DNA of 64,000 nt from Tribonema minus (Eukaryota > Sar > Xanthophyceae > Tribonematales > Tribonemataceae). Positions 1-15,300 of this stretch are shown here, piece after piece. The stretch is taken from the NCBI GenBank assembly GCA_017506865.1, contig JAFCMP010000006.1:310001-374000 (forward strand), in the 5' to 3' direction. Position 1 is the stretch's first letter, and each line of letters starts with the position of its first letter. The translations under genes and the position numbers were made by a program. The notes beneath the pieces were generated by a model that did not search any database, was not told the DNA's origin, and worked only from the letters and a program-made list of their open reading frames with translations.

Positions 1-383
1 TGCCTTCAGAGCTCTAGGCATGGCGTGTCAGCTGCTTGTGTGCCCACTTTCTTATTGGCGGTCCTTGCAGACACTGTGACAGTGAATGGCGCAAAGCTGC
101 GCTCTGACACTTCTGCTTTGACATGCTTAAAATATGTTTTCACCTCAGCAATGATTCATGCAAACCCAGCTGGTTGACAGCACTGAGTGTAGCAAGCAGC
201 GTGTCTTCAAGCTGTTGTTTGAGTATGAATCGTCGAGTGTGAGATGGATAGCATCACAGACATCATCGTGCCGTTAGCCCCACCTCAAGCCGCTGTTCTA
301 CAAGGTTGGCAGTTTTCAACTCTAGCCACCGATGTGTGCGCTTGATTGCTTCATTGGGTGCCTTACCATGCGGTGTACTGCAG
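1..383 (+). other. Intron of PQQL copy A (3' part)
   Basis: No exon could be placed here. By spacing in copy B, the preceding exon (equivalent of 62732-62602) should lie about 740 bp upstream of position 384 and so outside the window. The segment ends in a normal acceptor (tactgcag) at 376-383. Confidence 0.6.
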
Positions 384-3300
384 GATTGCCCAGCGCAACG
401 CGCCTCCGTTCACTGGCGCACAATCAGGCGTATGCGAGCTGGTGGCAGGGACGTATACATGCGCGGTGAGCCTCTCAAGATGTTTTTCCGAGTCTGCAGC
501 GCATACTAGAGTGATGCGGGGGGACAGACCTGTGGCATGCTTCAGAGAGCACTACTCTCCTTTGCCATTGACAATGAGGAAAAACATTGAGCTCTGAGAT
601 CTAGTAGCTACCTGTATCGAGACTTCAAGCTTGCGACAACAGGCCGTGAAGGCTCCCATTCAGGACGCCGTGCATACCACGTGCTTTGTGGTTAACATGC
701 ATGCTGTGCGCTTGTACTGAAGTCCTGATTCGCTCTTGATTTGCGCCAAGGCATACTCTGAAGTGTGCCTGTAGGGGAGGGGGGGGCGGGGGTGGTCTCT
801 GGACAGTTGAGTTTGCAGCTCGCAGAAAGAGCGACAAAATGCGCATATGGAAGCATGTATTATTCCATGCTGTTGATCCCTTGTCACAGGTCATACAACC
901 ACTGCAGTGCGCTTGTTACCACTGGTGATTTACAGTGCTTTGCATCATTATCAGTGGCCGAGCCGTTCTCTCAGAGACTCAACCCTACCGCTACCCCTAT
1001 GTGTGCTGCTTACAGCCCATTGTTACTCCGCGTGCGCACTCAATCATGACTGATCAGCATTTGCTTCTGTAGACATCGCTTCTGTGCACATCACGAATAC
1101 AGTCCACAAACATGCAGTCATCAGCACGGTGACCTCTGCCTCACTGCTAAAATTGCAATTGCGCTTGTTAATGTTCCGCAGCTGACAGTGTCATGCCAAG
1201 AGGGCCACGAAGCTCAAGGGCTCTCTTCGGTGCTCACTGAAATTGAGCACATCAAGGTACGCCTCAAGTACAGGACCTGGTATAATACAAGCGAGGCACA
1301 GCTGACTGAGAACTGTGCCTTTGTGGTACTACTGTACATGGCCCCTGAAATCTTGCTATCAGTAATCGTCTGCATCTACGTCCGGTTGGCCAAATGCTCC
1401 TTTCCGCACGCGCATAAGCAGTGCACAAGTCTAAAGGAGTGTGAATTAATCAAGCTCAGCTGCAGCGTTTGATTTCTTAATCCGCAGGTGTGACGCTCCT
1501 CTGCCGGAGGCGGCACACACTTTTGTTCTGACTTTGATGTTGGAAAGTACTTGACAAGACTGTGTGGTCCTCAAACAAGGCGTAGCGCACTTGTCTGAAG
1601 GGACATCATGAAGTAGCTTTTTGTGTTATGTGTATATTGTGTTGTACCCTGTCCGCTTATGCTATCTAGCTCGCAGCCTTGAAAATGGTGCGCCCCGATG
1701 TTTTTTTTGTGTGCTGCTCTCGATGCTACCTCTCGTGTGTGTGCGCAGCGCACGGGCCTGAAGGAGCGCGAAGTGGCCAACGCCAGGCGCAACTTCACCA
1801 AGACCTACCAGCACCGCCTACTGTCCCACGTCAAGCGCCAGAGCGCCACAGCGTGCGCTGACCTTGTCGACCACTTCCTGGACGGTGCCACGGCTGCGCC
1901 AACGGAATGGGAGGTGAGTGTTGGTAGTACCAACATACAGCTGCATGTGAGCATATATGTGAAGTACTTGTCTCAATAAAATGCTTTCAAAAGGCATTCC
2001 TGAATGCTTTCAAAAGGCGTATAATAATGCGTCTTAGGTTATCATTGGGCATTATGTTCGCACGCTGTGGGGGGTTGATTCTAGCAAGTTTATATTTATA
2101 AACACATACGAACATCAATTTGCTGATTTGAATGCCAGAGAACCAAACACCTGTGCATCAGCGCTCACCCAGCTGAACTGTGGGATTCACATCGTGCACT
2201 GCTGTCACATTAGCACTGCCGGACCTACATGTATGCTTATACGCTGCACCAGACTGACCATGTGGTGTTCAGACACATACCCAGAATGTAACGATGCATG
2301 ACCACTTCTGGTCAATCTGTGGTGTCCTACTTGCATTTATAGAGCTGCAATTTGACGTCCTGGCATCGCTTCGCCATAGATGAACTTGTGTAGATGCTGA
2401 ATCTACAGATAACAGAGGGGGGGTGCTTGAGGGCGTCAAACCTGGTGAGCTGTCTGTGGCGACAAGTACACTGAGAGTGCACTGTACTTGTGTGTATCGT
2501 TGAGCACTGCAGTCGGGTATGGCGCTGGAGTTGCTGGAGGGCATCGAACTTCACGAGGTATCCGCGATGGTCGCCGCATACCACTGGGGTAAGGGCACCG
2601 TGGTACACGTCAAGAGGCCGGCAGTACTGAAGGGCGGACTCCGGTGAGCAACCACTTATCTTGTACATCATACTGACGGTACACTTCAAGGCGGACTCCG
2701 GCATGTATAATTTTTTGATTAAGCACATCCTTTATTCCTGATTGCGTCAATTGCAGCTTCATGCACACTGAGTTGTGTTGTGGGATTCAGCGGCTGGCAA
2801 GCAAAAGCCGCACTCGCATTGCTGCGTGCACCTTGTTTGAATGGTATATACTGGCCGCCTCTCGCGCAATCGCCATCTCTCGTGGATGAATATGCATGAA
2901 AGCAAAACATTGGCGGTCGTCAGCAGTAGGGCGCTGGATGAATGCTGACTCAGCGCACATTGCCAGCATTTCTGAACTGTTGGATTGAGTTGAAGAAGGC
3001 CGCATATAACTGATGCATGGCACTTGCTTTGAGCTGTGCTCAGTCATTCAGTAATTTTAACCCCTGTAACCCTAACCTTGATGCGAGGTGGAGAGTCACC
3101 GCGTCTGTGCGCCCATGCCATCACGTGACCCTGAAGCGTGATCATCCTAGTAGTTCAAGCTTTTGCGGACTTTTGATTGGCGTGGTGCTCTCGCAATGTC
3201 GACCCTTGTGCAACTGCAGACAGGGCGCGGAGCGCGTGGCTGCTGCCGTTAAGCGCGTGCTGAGCCGCACCGATGCAGCCACTGCAGCACCGCTCGACAG

Positions 3301-6300
3301 CATACCAGGTACGTGGTCGAGCTCAAGGTTAGGGTTAGGGTGAAGGCAGGTATCTCCAACCCTGACCCTATGCGTGACATTAAACATCAGTAAGCATCAT
3401 CATCAAGGACAAGCCTGTTGTGCCAGTGTGTGCAAGGCTTAGAGTGACTATTTGCAATGGCCTAGGGTGAGGGCTAGGGTTGTATGGAGAGCCTGAGGTA
3501 GGGTTAGCATTGGGGTTAGGCCAAGGTGCCGCTGTTGTGAGACGTGTGGAGCTGCGCCATGTTGTGGGACGCACCACGGTGCACAGGTCTTGACGTTTGT
3601 CCCGTGGTTGAGATTTAGGGCTAGGGTCATGCACGGTCAGCCGCTTTTAATGTATTCCGACGCCAAATGTGGAAGGAAGCCTGCAATGCATCAAAGAAAA
3701 TCTTACAGCATCACGCCGCTTACCTGAAAGCCAAACTGTGCTCCGAACTTGAAGGAGAGTCGGTGCAGTACGCACCGGCGCTTGGCTGGTGCTTTGTATA
3801 CATGGCACCAACAACACTTGCAAGGCGACATTGCTGGAGGTCTGCGAACTATGAGCTTGCAAGGTAACTTTTGTTGTGTGCACGATAGTCACTCACGGCT
3901 CACGGGGTTGACACATTGCTGCCGCGACAACTGCCACAGTGACCTGAGCAGGCGCTGCACAAAACTTCAAATCTCTACTGCATGTACTTTCAATGGCATG
4001 AGAAGCATGATGAGCCACCAAAAAAGTATTATTGCTGGCACACTGCGCCCATACACTGGCGCTCGCATGTGTTGTCTGTCCATAATTTGTGTCTCTGTAC
4101 ATGCAATTCACTTGTGTTTGAATATATATGAGCTGAATGTGCTGTGTCTGCCATTGACGCTGCGCTGCCGGAGCAGGTGCTGCAGCGGGTGCCCTGGGGA
4201 ATCAGGTGCGCATATCTCCACAGATTGTCCTCCCGCTGTTGATTGCACCACTTGCAACTGCTTATCGTGGCGTAGGGACACGATGCTGCACTAAAGAAGG
4301 GATAAACCCTTTGTACGGACCACAAGCTTGACCTGACTGAAGCAAAACTATGCAGGAACGCCGGTGCAATGACAAATTGGATGAGTTAATGAACAGAAAA
4401 TATATAGAATGGATGGAAAGACTTGCATAACTGAATTATGCATACTCTTGATGTGAATCAATGGCGTTGTTTCCCATGGAAGCAGCCAAGAGACATTTGA
4501 ATAACGTGTATGACGCCGCACCAGCCTGGGAAAGATGACTTTGGCAGCTGTACCGTTTCCGGCCCCTTTCTACTGGCAGCCGCGTCACGTGTGCGGCTGC
4601 TTGCTTTAAGCTGATGCAGCTCCCGCTACGAGGCAGGGGCCAGTGCAGTGCTTTCCCTGGGAGCTGCAACACGCTTGAGGACATTTGTTTCAGGGTGTTC
4701 AGACCACTCAGGGCCACTGGCTGCGTTCCGCCAACCACAATCCATATGGTGCCACTGCTTTCACTGCAGATTGCCGACATTGTGAACGGCGGGCCAATAA
4801 CAGAGGAAGGCATCGCCGCGCTGCTGGCTGCGCAGCGCAACGACGACCCCGAGACCGCACCCGTGCGAGCGCTGCTGCGGCAGTGGTCCAGCGGCGCGCT
4901 GAGCGCTGGCGCGCCATCCGACTTTGCGGATCTGCTGCCTATTGATCTGGACGCGGGCAGCATCGTGAAGCGCACGCACTATGCGGGGCCGGACAACGTA
5001 AGATGATGCATTGCGGTTGTGCGAGCTTCGGCAGTGCGGTCGAGTGCGTACATGATGGTGCACTTGCGGTCAGAATGGGAGGCATGCTGTCGGTCACAGA
5101 CAGTGCGACCTGAGATGAGCAGTCAGAGCGTAGGCGCCGTGCAGGGCCAGGTCACTGATCGTTAGTGTAAGGTTTCAACTCGTACAATCAGCTTCTGGAA
5201 ACTTGAAAAACGCTTTCATGTGTTGGCGAACAATCTCCGTCAGTTTTTAGCATTGGTGATTTTTAGCATTGGTGATTCAGGTTATTGGTTGTGTTTTACC
5301 GTTTGACACACCCAGAGTTGTTGCTTTCTGATTTAAGCACGGTAGACTTGACCGCATGGCAGTCTAACGGCAACCACCAGCAATGAGCGGGCGTATAACA
5401 ACAATGCGTGCTTCAATCTTGAATTTTGGCCATTATGGTAGACCTGCGAGCAAAGCTCTACGCACTATTCCATTTTTATCAAGTGTGTCAGGCCTTGAGG
5501 GACAAACAAGCAGCTGTGACTTTGGTTGAGCATTGATGCTTCAGCTGTGGCAACGTGCATGTCAAAACCGACCGGTTTGACATTGCATGACATATTAGTG
5601 ATTTCTCAGCGGGCTGCTCATGTCGATTGTGCCTGATCCTCCAGCAACTTGACTGCCACGAGCTGGTGCTGTCCAATGGAATGGTGGTCGTCTACAAGCA
5701 GACAGACTTCAAGGACGATGAGATCCTCTTTACCCTCAACGCAAATGGCGGTGAGTTGTGTGATAAACATGATGCACCACCAGCCATAATCCCCATTCCT
5801 CCCATTGTTTGCTAATGGTGTTGCGCTGTGCTGTGAGTCGCCCTGATGCTGCGGCCCTTCCTGAGTATACTGTCCGAGTCACTACTAACTATTATGATGG
5901 GGCAGTGCATAGTACTCACAGATGAGTGCTTGGATTACTGTAGTGTGAGCTCTATGTAGGTTGCATTGTGAGGGCGCATCAGATTATGTCATGGCAGTAG
6001 TACTGAAATCAATTGAATGCGGCAATGTCAATGATGATGTAAGTAGTGCAGCTTGGCCAACATACTTCGAAGTGTTGCAAACTCGTAGATGGGGTGCTTG
6101 TATGCTTTCATTTTATGAGAGGACATATGACTGAAAAGAGTGCTGATAATCACAATGCATTCATCACGCATGCATGTTTTATTTATGGGGCCGTCTCTGG
6201 ACTGTTACAGTATCGTGTGAGCACCACAGTGTCACACCATCCTCAGATAGTGTGCGACTACTTTGCCACACTTGACCTTAGAGCGCATGGCCTATCTTTG

Positions 6301-9300
6301 AGGTACTCTTCACTGCTGACTTTTCGATGCACCGCAAAGACCCACTGGTAGGCAATGCCGCATGGCACTGGCCTGCTCAACTCACTCATTTAGCACTGCG
6401 CGACTCCCTCTGCTACCACTTCTGCGCTTCTGGACTTGTTTTTGAAATAAAGGCCCACTTAGAAATGTAAACCAAGTACAAGGTTCCAAGCCACTGCTTT
6501 GACTCATCAGCCGCTGCTTTGGCCCTTGCAGGGTACAACGAGTTGCCGCCCGAGCACGTGGTGGATGCCCGCATAGCCGAGGACATTGCTCGAGAGATGG
6601 GGGTGTTCGGGGTACCGCGTCGGTCAATGTCTGACATGGTGAGACCGCCACTTTTTTTGCTAGGGTTTGAGGCAGTGTTATAACTGCCTTCAATTTGCTG
6701 TTCTCCTTCATCCTTTCCAGCAAGCACTTCAAACAAACGTGACAGACAGGGGTGGCGTGATGGCTGCCTTCAGCTCTGTGTCGTCATTTCAGTATGAGCA
6801 TGCGAGTCAAAGTCTGAGTCAGAGCCATGGGTCAGGTTGGAGTATAACTGCTCATTCCCTGAAACGATTGTACTGTGTGAGCAAGCGTGCTTGAGAGTGT
6901 GTTTTTGAAGATTTTCAAGTAGTCATTACTGTGCCAGGCTCTGTCGGGGCCTTCGTTTCCTCTACAGTGTGTTGAGCACTGCCATTTGCATGAGTTTATG
7001 TCTGATCGGATTATCAATGTTTTGGTCAAAATGTGACGCTCCGCAGCTGGCCGGGCGTCGCATTGCGTTCTATACGAACATCCACAGCAGCTGCAGGAGG
7101 TGCTCGGGCGACTGCTGCGCCGACGATCTGGAGACGACCCTGCAGATGGTCAGTGCTCAGCAACTTCACCTCAATTCGTCAGCGCTCAGCAACAACTTCA
7201 TGTCCAGATGTCAGCATTCCGCAACTTCAATTTAGACAATCAGTGCCCAGCAACTTATATCACATCATCAGTACTCAGCAACAATTAATACTACACAGCT
7301 GTAGATGCTTTTCACATTTGAAATTGTCAGCGCTCGGCAACTTCAGTTGATACAGTCATTGTACAGCCATCAGTTCCATCCAGATGGTCAAGTGCTCCGC
7401 ACTTTACTTTTACAGATGACATGGTTCACGCGCACCAAGAGGCATCAAACAAACTACACCCAAAAACACCGAACATATGCATGCCCAGCGTGTTGCTCCT
7501 CAGGCCTTAGGCTGTGCATTCTTCTCCCGTCGCAGTCTTGACTGTGTGCTGAAGGTGGACGGAACACCGTCTACTAGCTCAACTTTGGTGTCGGCTGGGT
7601 CGTTGCTGAGCACTGGCTGCAGCATGCAGCTCAGGCGTGTGTGCGGCCACGGGCCACAATATGCTGAGCACTGCTTCGTGCAGCTCAGGCGTGTGTGCAA
7701 CCACAGACCAAAAGAGCACTGCACGATATGATTTGATGGATGCGCACTTGCCCCGTATGACGCAGTTGCTTCAAATTGAAAGTGGGCTTGCGCATCACGA
7801 TGCTACACATGCAGGTTGTCACTCATCACAAGACTCAAAGCCCTACGCCAACCGGCTGCCCACCCTCTATTCTTGCAGATTCACGTGCTGTTCACCGCAA
7901 GCATTGAGTACGATGAGGAGCGTTTCGAGCACTTCATGACCCTGACCAAAGAAGAAAGGGCCAGTCAGTCCAGGGACCCCAGCACGCAGTTCTCGGACAA
8001 GCTGTGGGGCATCATTACCGAGGTGACTGGACTGTATTGGTGAATGATTGTGGTGTACTGCATACAACCGTGTGACAGTGTACGTATGGACTTGTATTTA
8101 TAAAGGCCCAAGGGAGGCCGGGTTGCCTATGCAATCGAAAAGCTTGCGTCAACGCAGCAGCCTAGTCTGCGACAGTGTACTGTGTACTGCGGTTTGAACT
8201 CATACCCTAGGTTGTGCTTGCGAGGCGGCGCATCGCAACTTTGCCTCTGGGCAGAGCGCTGGCTTTTTTTGCCTGGCATGTGTACGATTGTCACTGTTAT
8301 GATGCCATGGCAGTATTGTAACAAACAGGCATCTCTTGCCTCTCGTCTGTCTTCACTCAGCATACGCAGAGTGCTGCTTCGGCGACTTAACGTTCCTTGG
8401 GGCTTGCTAGCTCCTTCGCGCCTACAGGGGCTTGCCAAGCCCCTTGTGCTGCGCAGCCTGGTGTACAATGTATCACTACGGCAAGGGCTTACTTCAGCGG
8501 GTAGTAGCCCATGTTGACTTTCAATCTTCATGTGCAAAGTGTAACTGCTGCCGACTGTTCCCCAGCACCATCCGCTTTGGTCGCGTCGGACCATGGAAAT
8601 GCTGGATAGCGTCGATGCAAAGCGAAGCCTCAGCATCTTCGACAACATGTTCAAGAACCCCGCCGAGTTCAGGTATGATATGCCACCCGAGTTGTAACCA
8701 TGTACTCAAATCCGGTAATTATTTTCATTGTATGTGCATACTCTAGTGAGTACAGTCCTTGCATGTGAAAGCTGATATTCACGCTTTGAGTTTTCCACGT
8801 CCTTGCATGTGAAAGCTGATATTCACGCTTTGAGTTTTCCACCAGCATATGCTTCTAAATGCAATAACAGTCTCCACAAGTGCAACCGCTGAAATTGCTG
8901 TGTGGCGCCGCAGCTGCCACTTTTGATAGCATACTCAAGAGCTGACATCACCATGTTACACAGTGTATGTAGCCCTTGTTCTGTCGAGATTAAAAAAAAA
9001 TTGTCATAATATCAGGCAGATGTTTGGGGTGTACGCTGTGGCGAGAAGTTGTACTCTCCCTGCTTGCACTCGCGCTTGCAGCTCGCATCATGATGATCAA
9101 CACTCCTACTAATCAAATACTTGCAACACAAAACCGCGAGTAGTCACCCGGGCCATTACTGATGGCCAGTCATAGGGAGCCAGTGGGTCAATGACAAAGT
9201 ACATCTTTCAGTTGGCATGTCTTCAGGGTGTATGTACACTAACTTCAAGGGCAAATACCATTCTCTAATCATCGTGCAAATTTCGAGCATTTAGCTGATT

Positions 9301-12300
9301 GGAGTGAGCGCAACTCGAACTACGCACGCAGCATTGGTGTGATGCTGATGTGCTTCACACGTCGATCAATCTCCACTGCTTTTCCTCCTATTGAATGCTG
9401 CAGCATAAACCCAAACACTTTATGCAAAGCTTTTCATAGACATAATTGACAATGGCACCGATCACGCACAACCAAACTACCGCTTCGCATTCGACTACTA
9501 CTGCAGCAAGTACTCATTGACCCCTCCCCCCCCCCAACCCGCATTTGCTTGAGTGCAGGATGGTAATCTGCGGCAGCCTGGACCCTTCAGAGGCTGAGCA
9601 GCTATTTGAGATCTACTTGGCCAGCATACCTGTGCCAGACCCTGCGCCCGGCCCTATACTGTGAGTACGCACAGGCTGTCGATGCCATACGCTCAGCAGG
9701 ACCACATGCCCTAATTGATAGCGGTGCTAGTATGTTGTAAGCCCCAAGTTTCAAGGGCGGCAACTCATCCTGGCCTATGCCTGCAGCCGCCATGTCTCAT
9801 GCTCTGTTAAGCTCCAAGCAATGCCTTGATATAGCAACCAGGCATAATCTTTTGGCGGGCTGCACAACACTTTCAGTCTGCCACGAAGCCATTAAGCTGA
9901 CAATGAGCGTCGTCAGTATACCACGTCAGAAACCCAAAAGTGGATGCAAGTTCGATGTACTTCGAAGTAGTGGCGAAGACTCAGAGTCTCAACTATCGCC
10001 ATTGAAGAGCTGCCATTGATACACTTCCTCTGCGTGCACCAACAGAGACAATGAACAGTGGGCACCACACATGGAATGTGGAATTTTATTCCGCCACAGC
10101 CATAAATTAGCCGCGCACCCGACGGACCGTGTTGGCCTTTCTGTCCAAGCATGAATGGCTTGCAGTACAGCCTTGCTGTGTGCATGACTCGCGGTCCTCA
10201 GCACCATAGATTGGGGGGCATATTTGAGTTGTCTGAACATTCACAACATATTGCACAATGATGCATGTAATCTGACCCTGCATGGTGGGTAAACAAGGCT
10301 CACGGTTGGTTGTGTCACGCAATGGTGGGGGCATGAGAAGCGCAGTGGCCTCTAATCTTTAGGGGTAGGTAACCCTGACCATAGCGTTGAAGAACGCAAC
10401 TGAGTTCAAGCAAGACTTGAGGTCAACGCCCCTCCAGGCGCCCACGGTCTGCATTGGATGTGATTTCTGCTATGTTGGCTTTGCCTGAAATCAATACGCC
10501 AAGACATCTTTAAGCAGAAGAAAACTCAGATCTTGAACTGTGTGATCAGCAGGTCGCTGTCAGAGGTGACTCCCCTGAAGGTCACGTTCCCCAGCATGGG
10601 GGAAGTGTGCAAGCTGCACCTGCCCATGGTGGATGACATGGCCAGCACAAAAATAGCAGTGCCTGTAACGATCAACAGCACTGCACGACCGACACATAGG
10701 GGCCGTGAGCAGGTATGCTTGTTGAAGTGCAAGGGTAGAGTTTGTCCCATTGGCGTGCTTCAGGCATACTGTTTGCCTTGCATTTTGAGTAAGAAGGTAC
10801 ATAACGCTCTTTATATCTGATACTTCCAGCATATTGATGTTTCTGCCAGCATCGTTGCGCTGCCTGCAAAACTGGTGGTACAGCGCGGTCTAAACACCAG
10901 GTCAGGTGCTGGCATATATGTATGGCTTTTTGATAGACTACGAAATGTATACATATTCACAGTATTTTTGAATACACACAAAAAAAAAAAACAATAAGTT
11001 TCGTACTGTTCAGTGTGACTGTGGCGTCAGTATGTGCACGCATATGTGTATAGTTGTTATGAGGGCGGGTCTGTGAGTATGTACATCGATTGTATACAAA
11101 TGCGTACATACTTGTACGTCCGTCGTGAACTTGCATTTGTGCATCTTTGTATGCCTTTTTCGAGAGAAAAAATTCCACATGTCTGTTGACTCGTGGCAAT
11201 ACACACACGCAGGGAGGCCAACAGTGTGAGTCAGTTGCTGCCTTCGCTGTCGCATCGGACCCAATTGTAGCTCGCGCTGTCACCAGCGCAGCGGTATCTG
11301 GCTGATATGAGTGTGTCATGTGCATGTTAAAAGGGGGTGAGACAAGGAGTGTGCGTGCTTTTATATGTTCATGTTGGGTTTCTTACAATGCACCAGAGGC
11401 TGTCATGATCTTTAAGCACACATATGGTTGGGTGCTTTCAAAAAATAATGTTCAGTTTGCAGAGCCAGTTTTTTTTTCCCCCAATTTTCTGAGCACGACA
11501 GTCACGTCAGGTCACACTTTGACTGATTGTTTTTGCCAGCATTAGTATGATAACATGAATAATGATATACTTGTCTTATATGGATATTTATAAATACTTG
11601 TCCTCTAGACTTTTCTGTGGTTTCAGCCCAGCAATATCCACTCTATGATGCGCTGAATACCATAGCATGATTGACACCAACGCATTCACACCAATATGCG
11701 TAGGCCTGGTACAGGACCGCATGCTGCAAGCAACTGTCTGTCCACTGTGCATCATCGCCTGCTGTGGGTACTCTTACAGCAGTTTTGCCGACGTTCTTCA
11801 ACATAAATGTGCGTACATGCAAGTAACGTAAGTGCAACTTCTCACTCTCGTCTGGCAGGACGAGGTGCTGCTGGCAATCGCGTGCAGAGTCATTGAAGAC
11901 CGCCTGCTGGAGGTGCTGCGATTTGAGCTGGGCAGTGTCTACAGCATCAGCGTGTCCTACGTGAGTGACTCCCTTGGTATACTCATCATGGACTCACTCT
12001 GGACTGCTTGTGTACTCATTGTGGACTCAATGCATCTACTCGTCACAGCCGTCTTCATCGACTCGCTGTCATAGAGGCTGCAAGAAATCGCGACGTTTTG
12101 AATGCACATGCAACAATTGCAAATATTAGAAATGCAGCATCGCCATGACCTGCTGGACTTTGCGCAGCGCAGCACACGCTGCCACACATCACAATTAACC
12201 GGTTTTAGGTCGAGCACATCAGTAGTGAACTTATGTGGATTATTTTCCGCCAACGCTAGCTTGCAGTGCCTTGTCTTCACCTGAGCGCTTTGCGGCTTGG

Positions 12301-15300
12301 TTGCCGCCTCGAAAAATGTGGCATGACTCATGCCGCACTCTCGTTCTCTCTGCTTTGCTGTGGCTATGGCATGGCTCGCAGTATTGATCATTGTGTTTCC
12401 AGTGCATCATGCATGTTCCTGTTCCCCTTGGGCCTTGATACATACAAGTCCTAAAGTTCCCCCCGCCCTCCCACCCCTCTTGCCCCCCCGGTTCCCTGAT
12501 GCACAGGCGCTGTGCCTGGTGCCGTAAAAAGTACAGTTCCTGTCCTGCATCAGCTGCTCAGCAATATACTGTGCAGCTTGTCAGTGCTCAGCGCCTCAGT
12601 TGCCCGCTTGCGGTCCTTGACAAATAAACTTATAGTTGAGATGCCACAGTGTGTTGTGATGCTTTCAGTGTGACCCTAACCACAACCCTAGCTGCTGCTG
12701 CCAGTGGCCTCTGCTCCAGACATGACGATTGTGAACTGTTTACATGTGTTTACGTCTCGCAGTCGGAGCACGGCCAATCACTGCCGCAGCGGCCTGAAGA
12801 TCCCGTCCTGCATGTGGTCATGATATCATATACATGCAAGCCCAGCGAGGTGCCACTGCTCAGGCAAAAGGTGAGGCAATACTGTAGGTATGCGGTTACC
12901 GTAAAGTCTACCTGCAAGCCCATTGAAGTGCCAATGCTAAGGCAGAGGGTGAGCTGGCCCGTGTCACTTCTTTAGGAAGTATCGCGTGTCACTTGTTGAA
13001 GTAATGCGCTGCCCGTACAATGCATAAGAACAGTATGCATGCCTCTACCAAACGAGGGGTAGGGGTATTTAGCAGCGATGGGCCACTCGTGAGTCGTGGG
13101 ACTTCAAGCTTTGGGTGCGCAGCTACATCCAGTCTACCAGTACTTTGAGGTGCTCGAAAAATCTTAACAATAAAGTTTGATGAGGGACGGCACCGTCTTT
13201 ACTGGCGTTTAATACACCTGAGCCCTTTTACAGCGCAGTTGCCTAGATGATGGCTCATTGGCTTTGTAGGCATGAATCTTCGATTGAATACTCTCGGTAC
13301 CGTAGGTAGCCTGTGCCAAGTACATGGAATACTTTTTGTCTTCGCTGCAGCAGAGACCGATTTAGCCCACGATCCTCAAGTTTAGGCTTCTGTCAAGCCA
13401 CAAACACCAACATTGCAGACGCTACACGAGCAACTTCAAAGCCCCTATTAATTTGCGTCTGTGCCGACGCTGCAGATACTCGAGGAGCTGGCCAAGATGC
13501 AGCAGGAGCCCGTCCAAGACACAAAAGCGGCCATCACGGGAGCGGTCACAGATGAGGAGGTCACCAACGCCATCACCGCTGCCGCACGAGACAGGGAAGT
13601 GAATCTGCGCACCAACTGGTGAGTGCAACGTTCCGCCTGAGCGCTGCTGCACTCAGTCTGACTGCTTCAGTGCTCGATTGCGATCATATGGAAATGCAAC
13701 GGCGCACTGCGGGACCAGCAAAAGTACCAGAGCGCACATGAAAGTAGCCCAGGCCCCAGCTCAACAGCTGGAAAATGTTGTGATACTGTCGCGATGAGAC
13801 CAGGTGCGGCAGCCGCAGCGCTGTTTGTTGTCTCCAGTTGCTGATGGCATGCTTCACTGTAGGTGACAGCACTAGGCGTCAAAGGGCAAGTGGTCACTGA
13901 CCAGCCACAACTGTCAGTACCTTTACGCACCGGGCATGATTTGAGCGTACCATTGATTGATCATACGTGCCCGAAACATTGCAAGGTTAGGTTTGGACTA
14001 TGTGGCGTGCAGCTCTCACTGGTCTCTACATTTGAGCTGAGCTGTGCTCTGTTGTGCCTGCTTGCATACATCCACAATGATCACTTCAAGCACTCTGCGC
14101 CTGGTCCAGTCATATGTCTGGGCAAGATGATCAAAGCGTGCGGAATGTTGCTTACCTCTCAACTCAGCACATACATCAGAAATCTGCTCCAGCAAAAGAA
14201 TGCTAAGTTGCACTCACACACATCACTTCATGGGTCCCGATGCCACAGGTACTGGAACAGCACGATGCTGGGGCTCTACGACTCGCCCCTGTACAACGGC
14301 GACATTGCAGCGGTACTCGAGGAGTGGTGGTCTGTGCGAAACGCTACGACCAGTGACCTGAACGCTGACTCTCTTCGCACTGCCTACATTCGACTGTTCG
14401 GTGACCTGTCCAGGTGAGGCCAGAGTTGAACTTCAGGCTGATAATTGAGCACTGTCAAGCCTATGTAGTAGGGTGTAGTATACACATACTGACTTTGTGC
14501 AGGCATCAGGTATGAGCACATGCCAGCTGACCTGGTTGATCGCCAGTCCTGTGCGGCCACATAAGAACATGCTGACTGATGGTGCACCAGGACATGTGCA
14601 GAATGTAGCGCAAGCTTTCGGCTTTCAAATCAAGTTGACATTTCAAGCCAGGTGCAATGCCCATCGTCAGAACGAGGGCAGACGTCGCCTTTCACAGCTG
14701 TGCCCTGATCATTACGTCAAAAAAAACTATGCGAAGACCATCAATGCATGCATTGTTTTGAGGCTCTCCCCATGGTCAAACTTTGTTGGCACATTCGTGC
14801 CTGAGCAGCTGAGCTCACAGCATAGGTGTCAACTTCGAAAGCTCAGTACTGCCACTATATATTACCCTGCATGTAGCTTTACTCTAACAGCGTGCATGTA
14901 TTGTTACATGAGTGAGCGGTATATTTTGCCATCAGCCATGAGGCATGAGATGAAGCACAAAGCAGCTCTGAACATGCATGAGTTATGACCCTAAACATCG
15001 AACCCTACTTGCATTGAACCTCTGCTTTCTGGTCCTGTGTATTGCTGAGCAGGGCTGTGTGCGGGTAACTCAGCATGTATGTACTTTGATTTATTTCCAT
15101 GGTTGCGCTGGCATACAACCTGTCACTAGCAGATGACAGCTGTCGGTATGCCGTGATGTGATGCGCGCAGCAGCTTTGAACATGCATGACCCTAAACATC
15201 GAACCGTACTGCATTTAACCTCTGCTCTCTGGTCCTGTGTGTTGTTGTGCAGGGCTGTGTGCGTGTCCATGGTGCCGCGCACGCTGTGGCGCAACGTGGG

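Noticed and set aside
10829-10902. Possible extra PQQL exon (after a cttccag acceptor, ending before gtcaggtg)
   Set aside because: Exon 10553-10712 joins 11859-11960 in phase and in line with the family. Copy B has no counterpart and adding it breaks the alignment.
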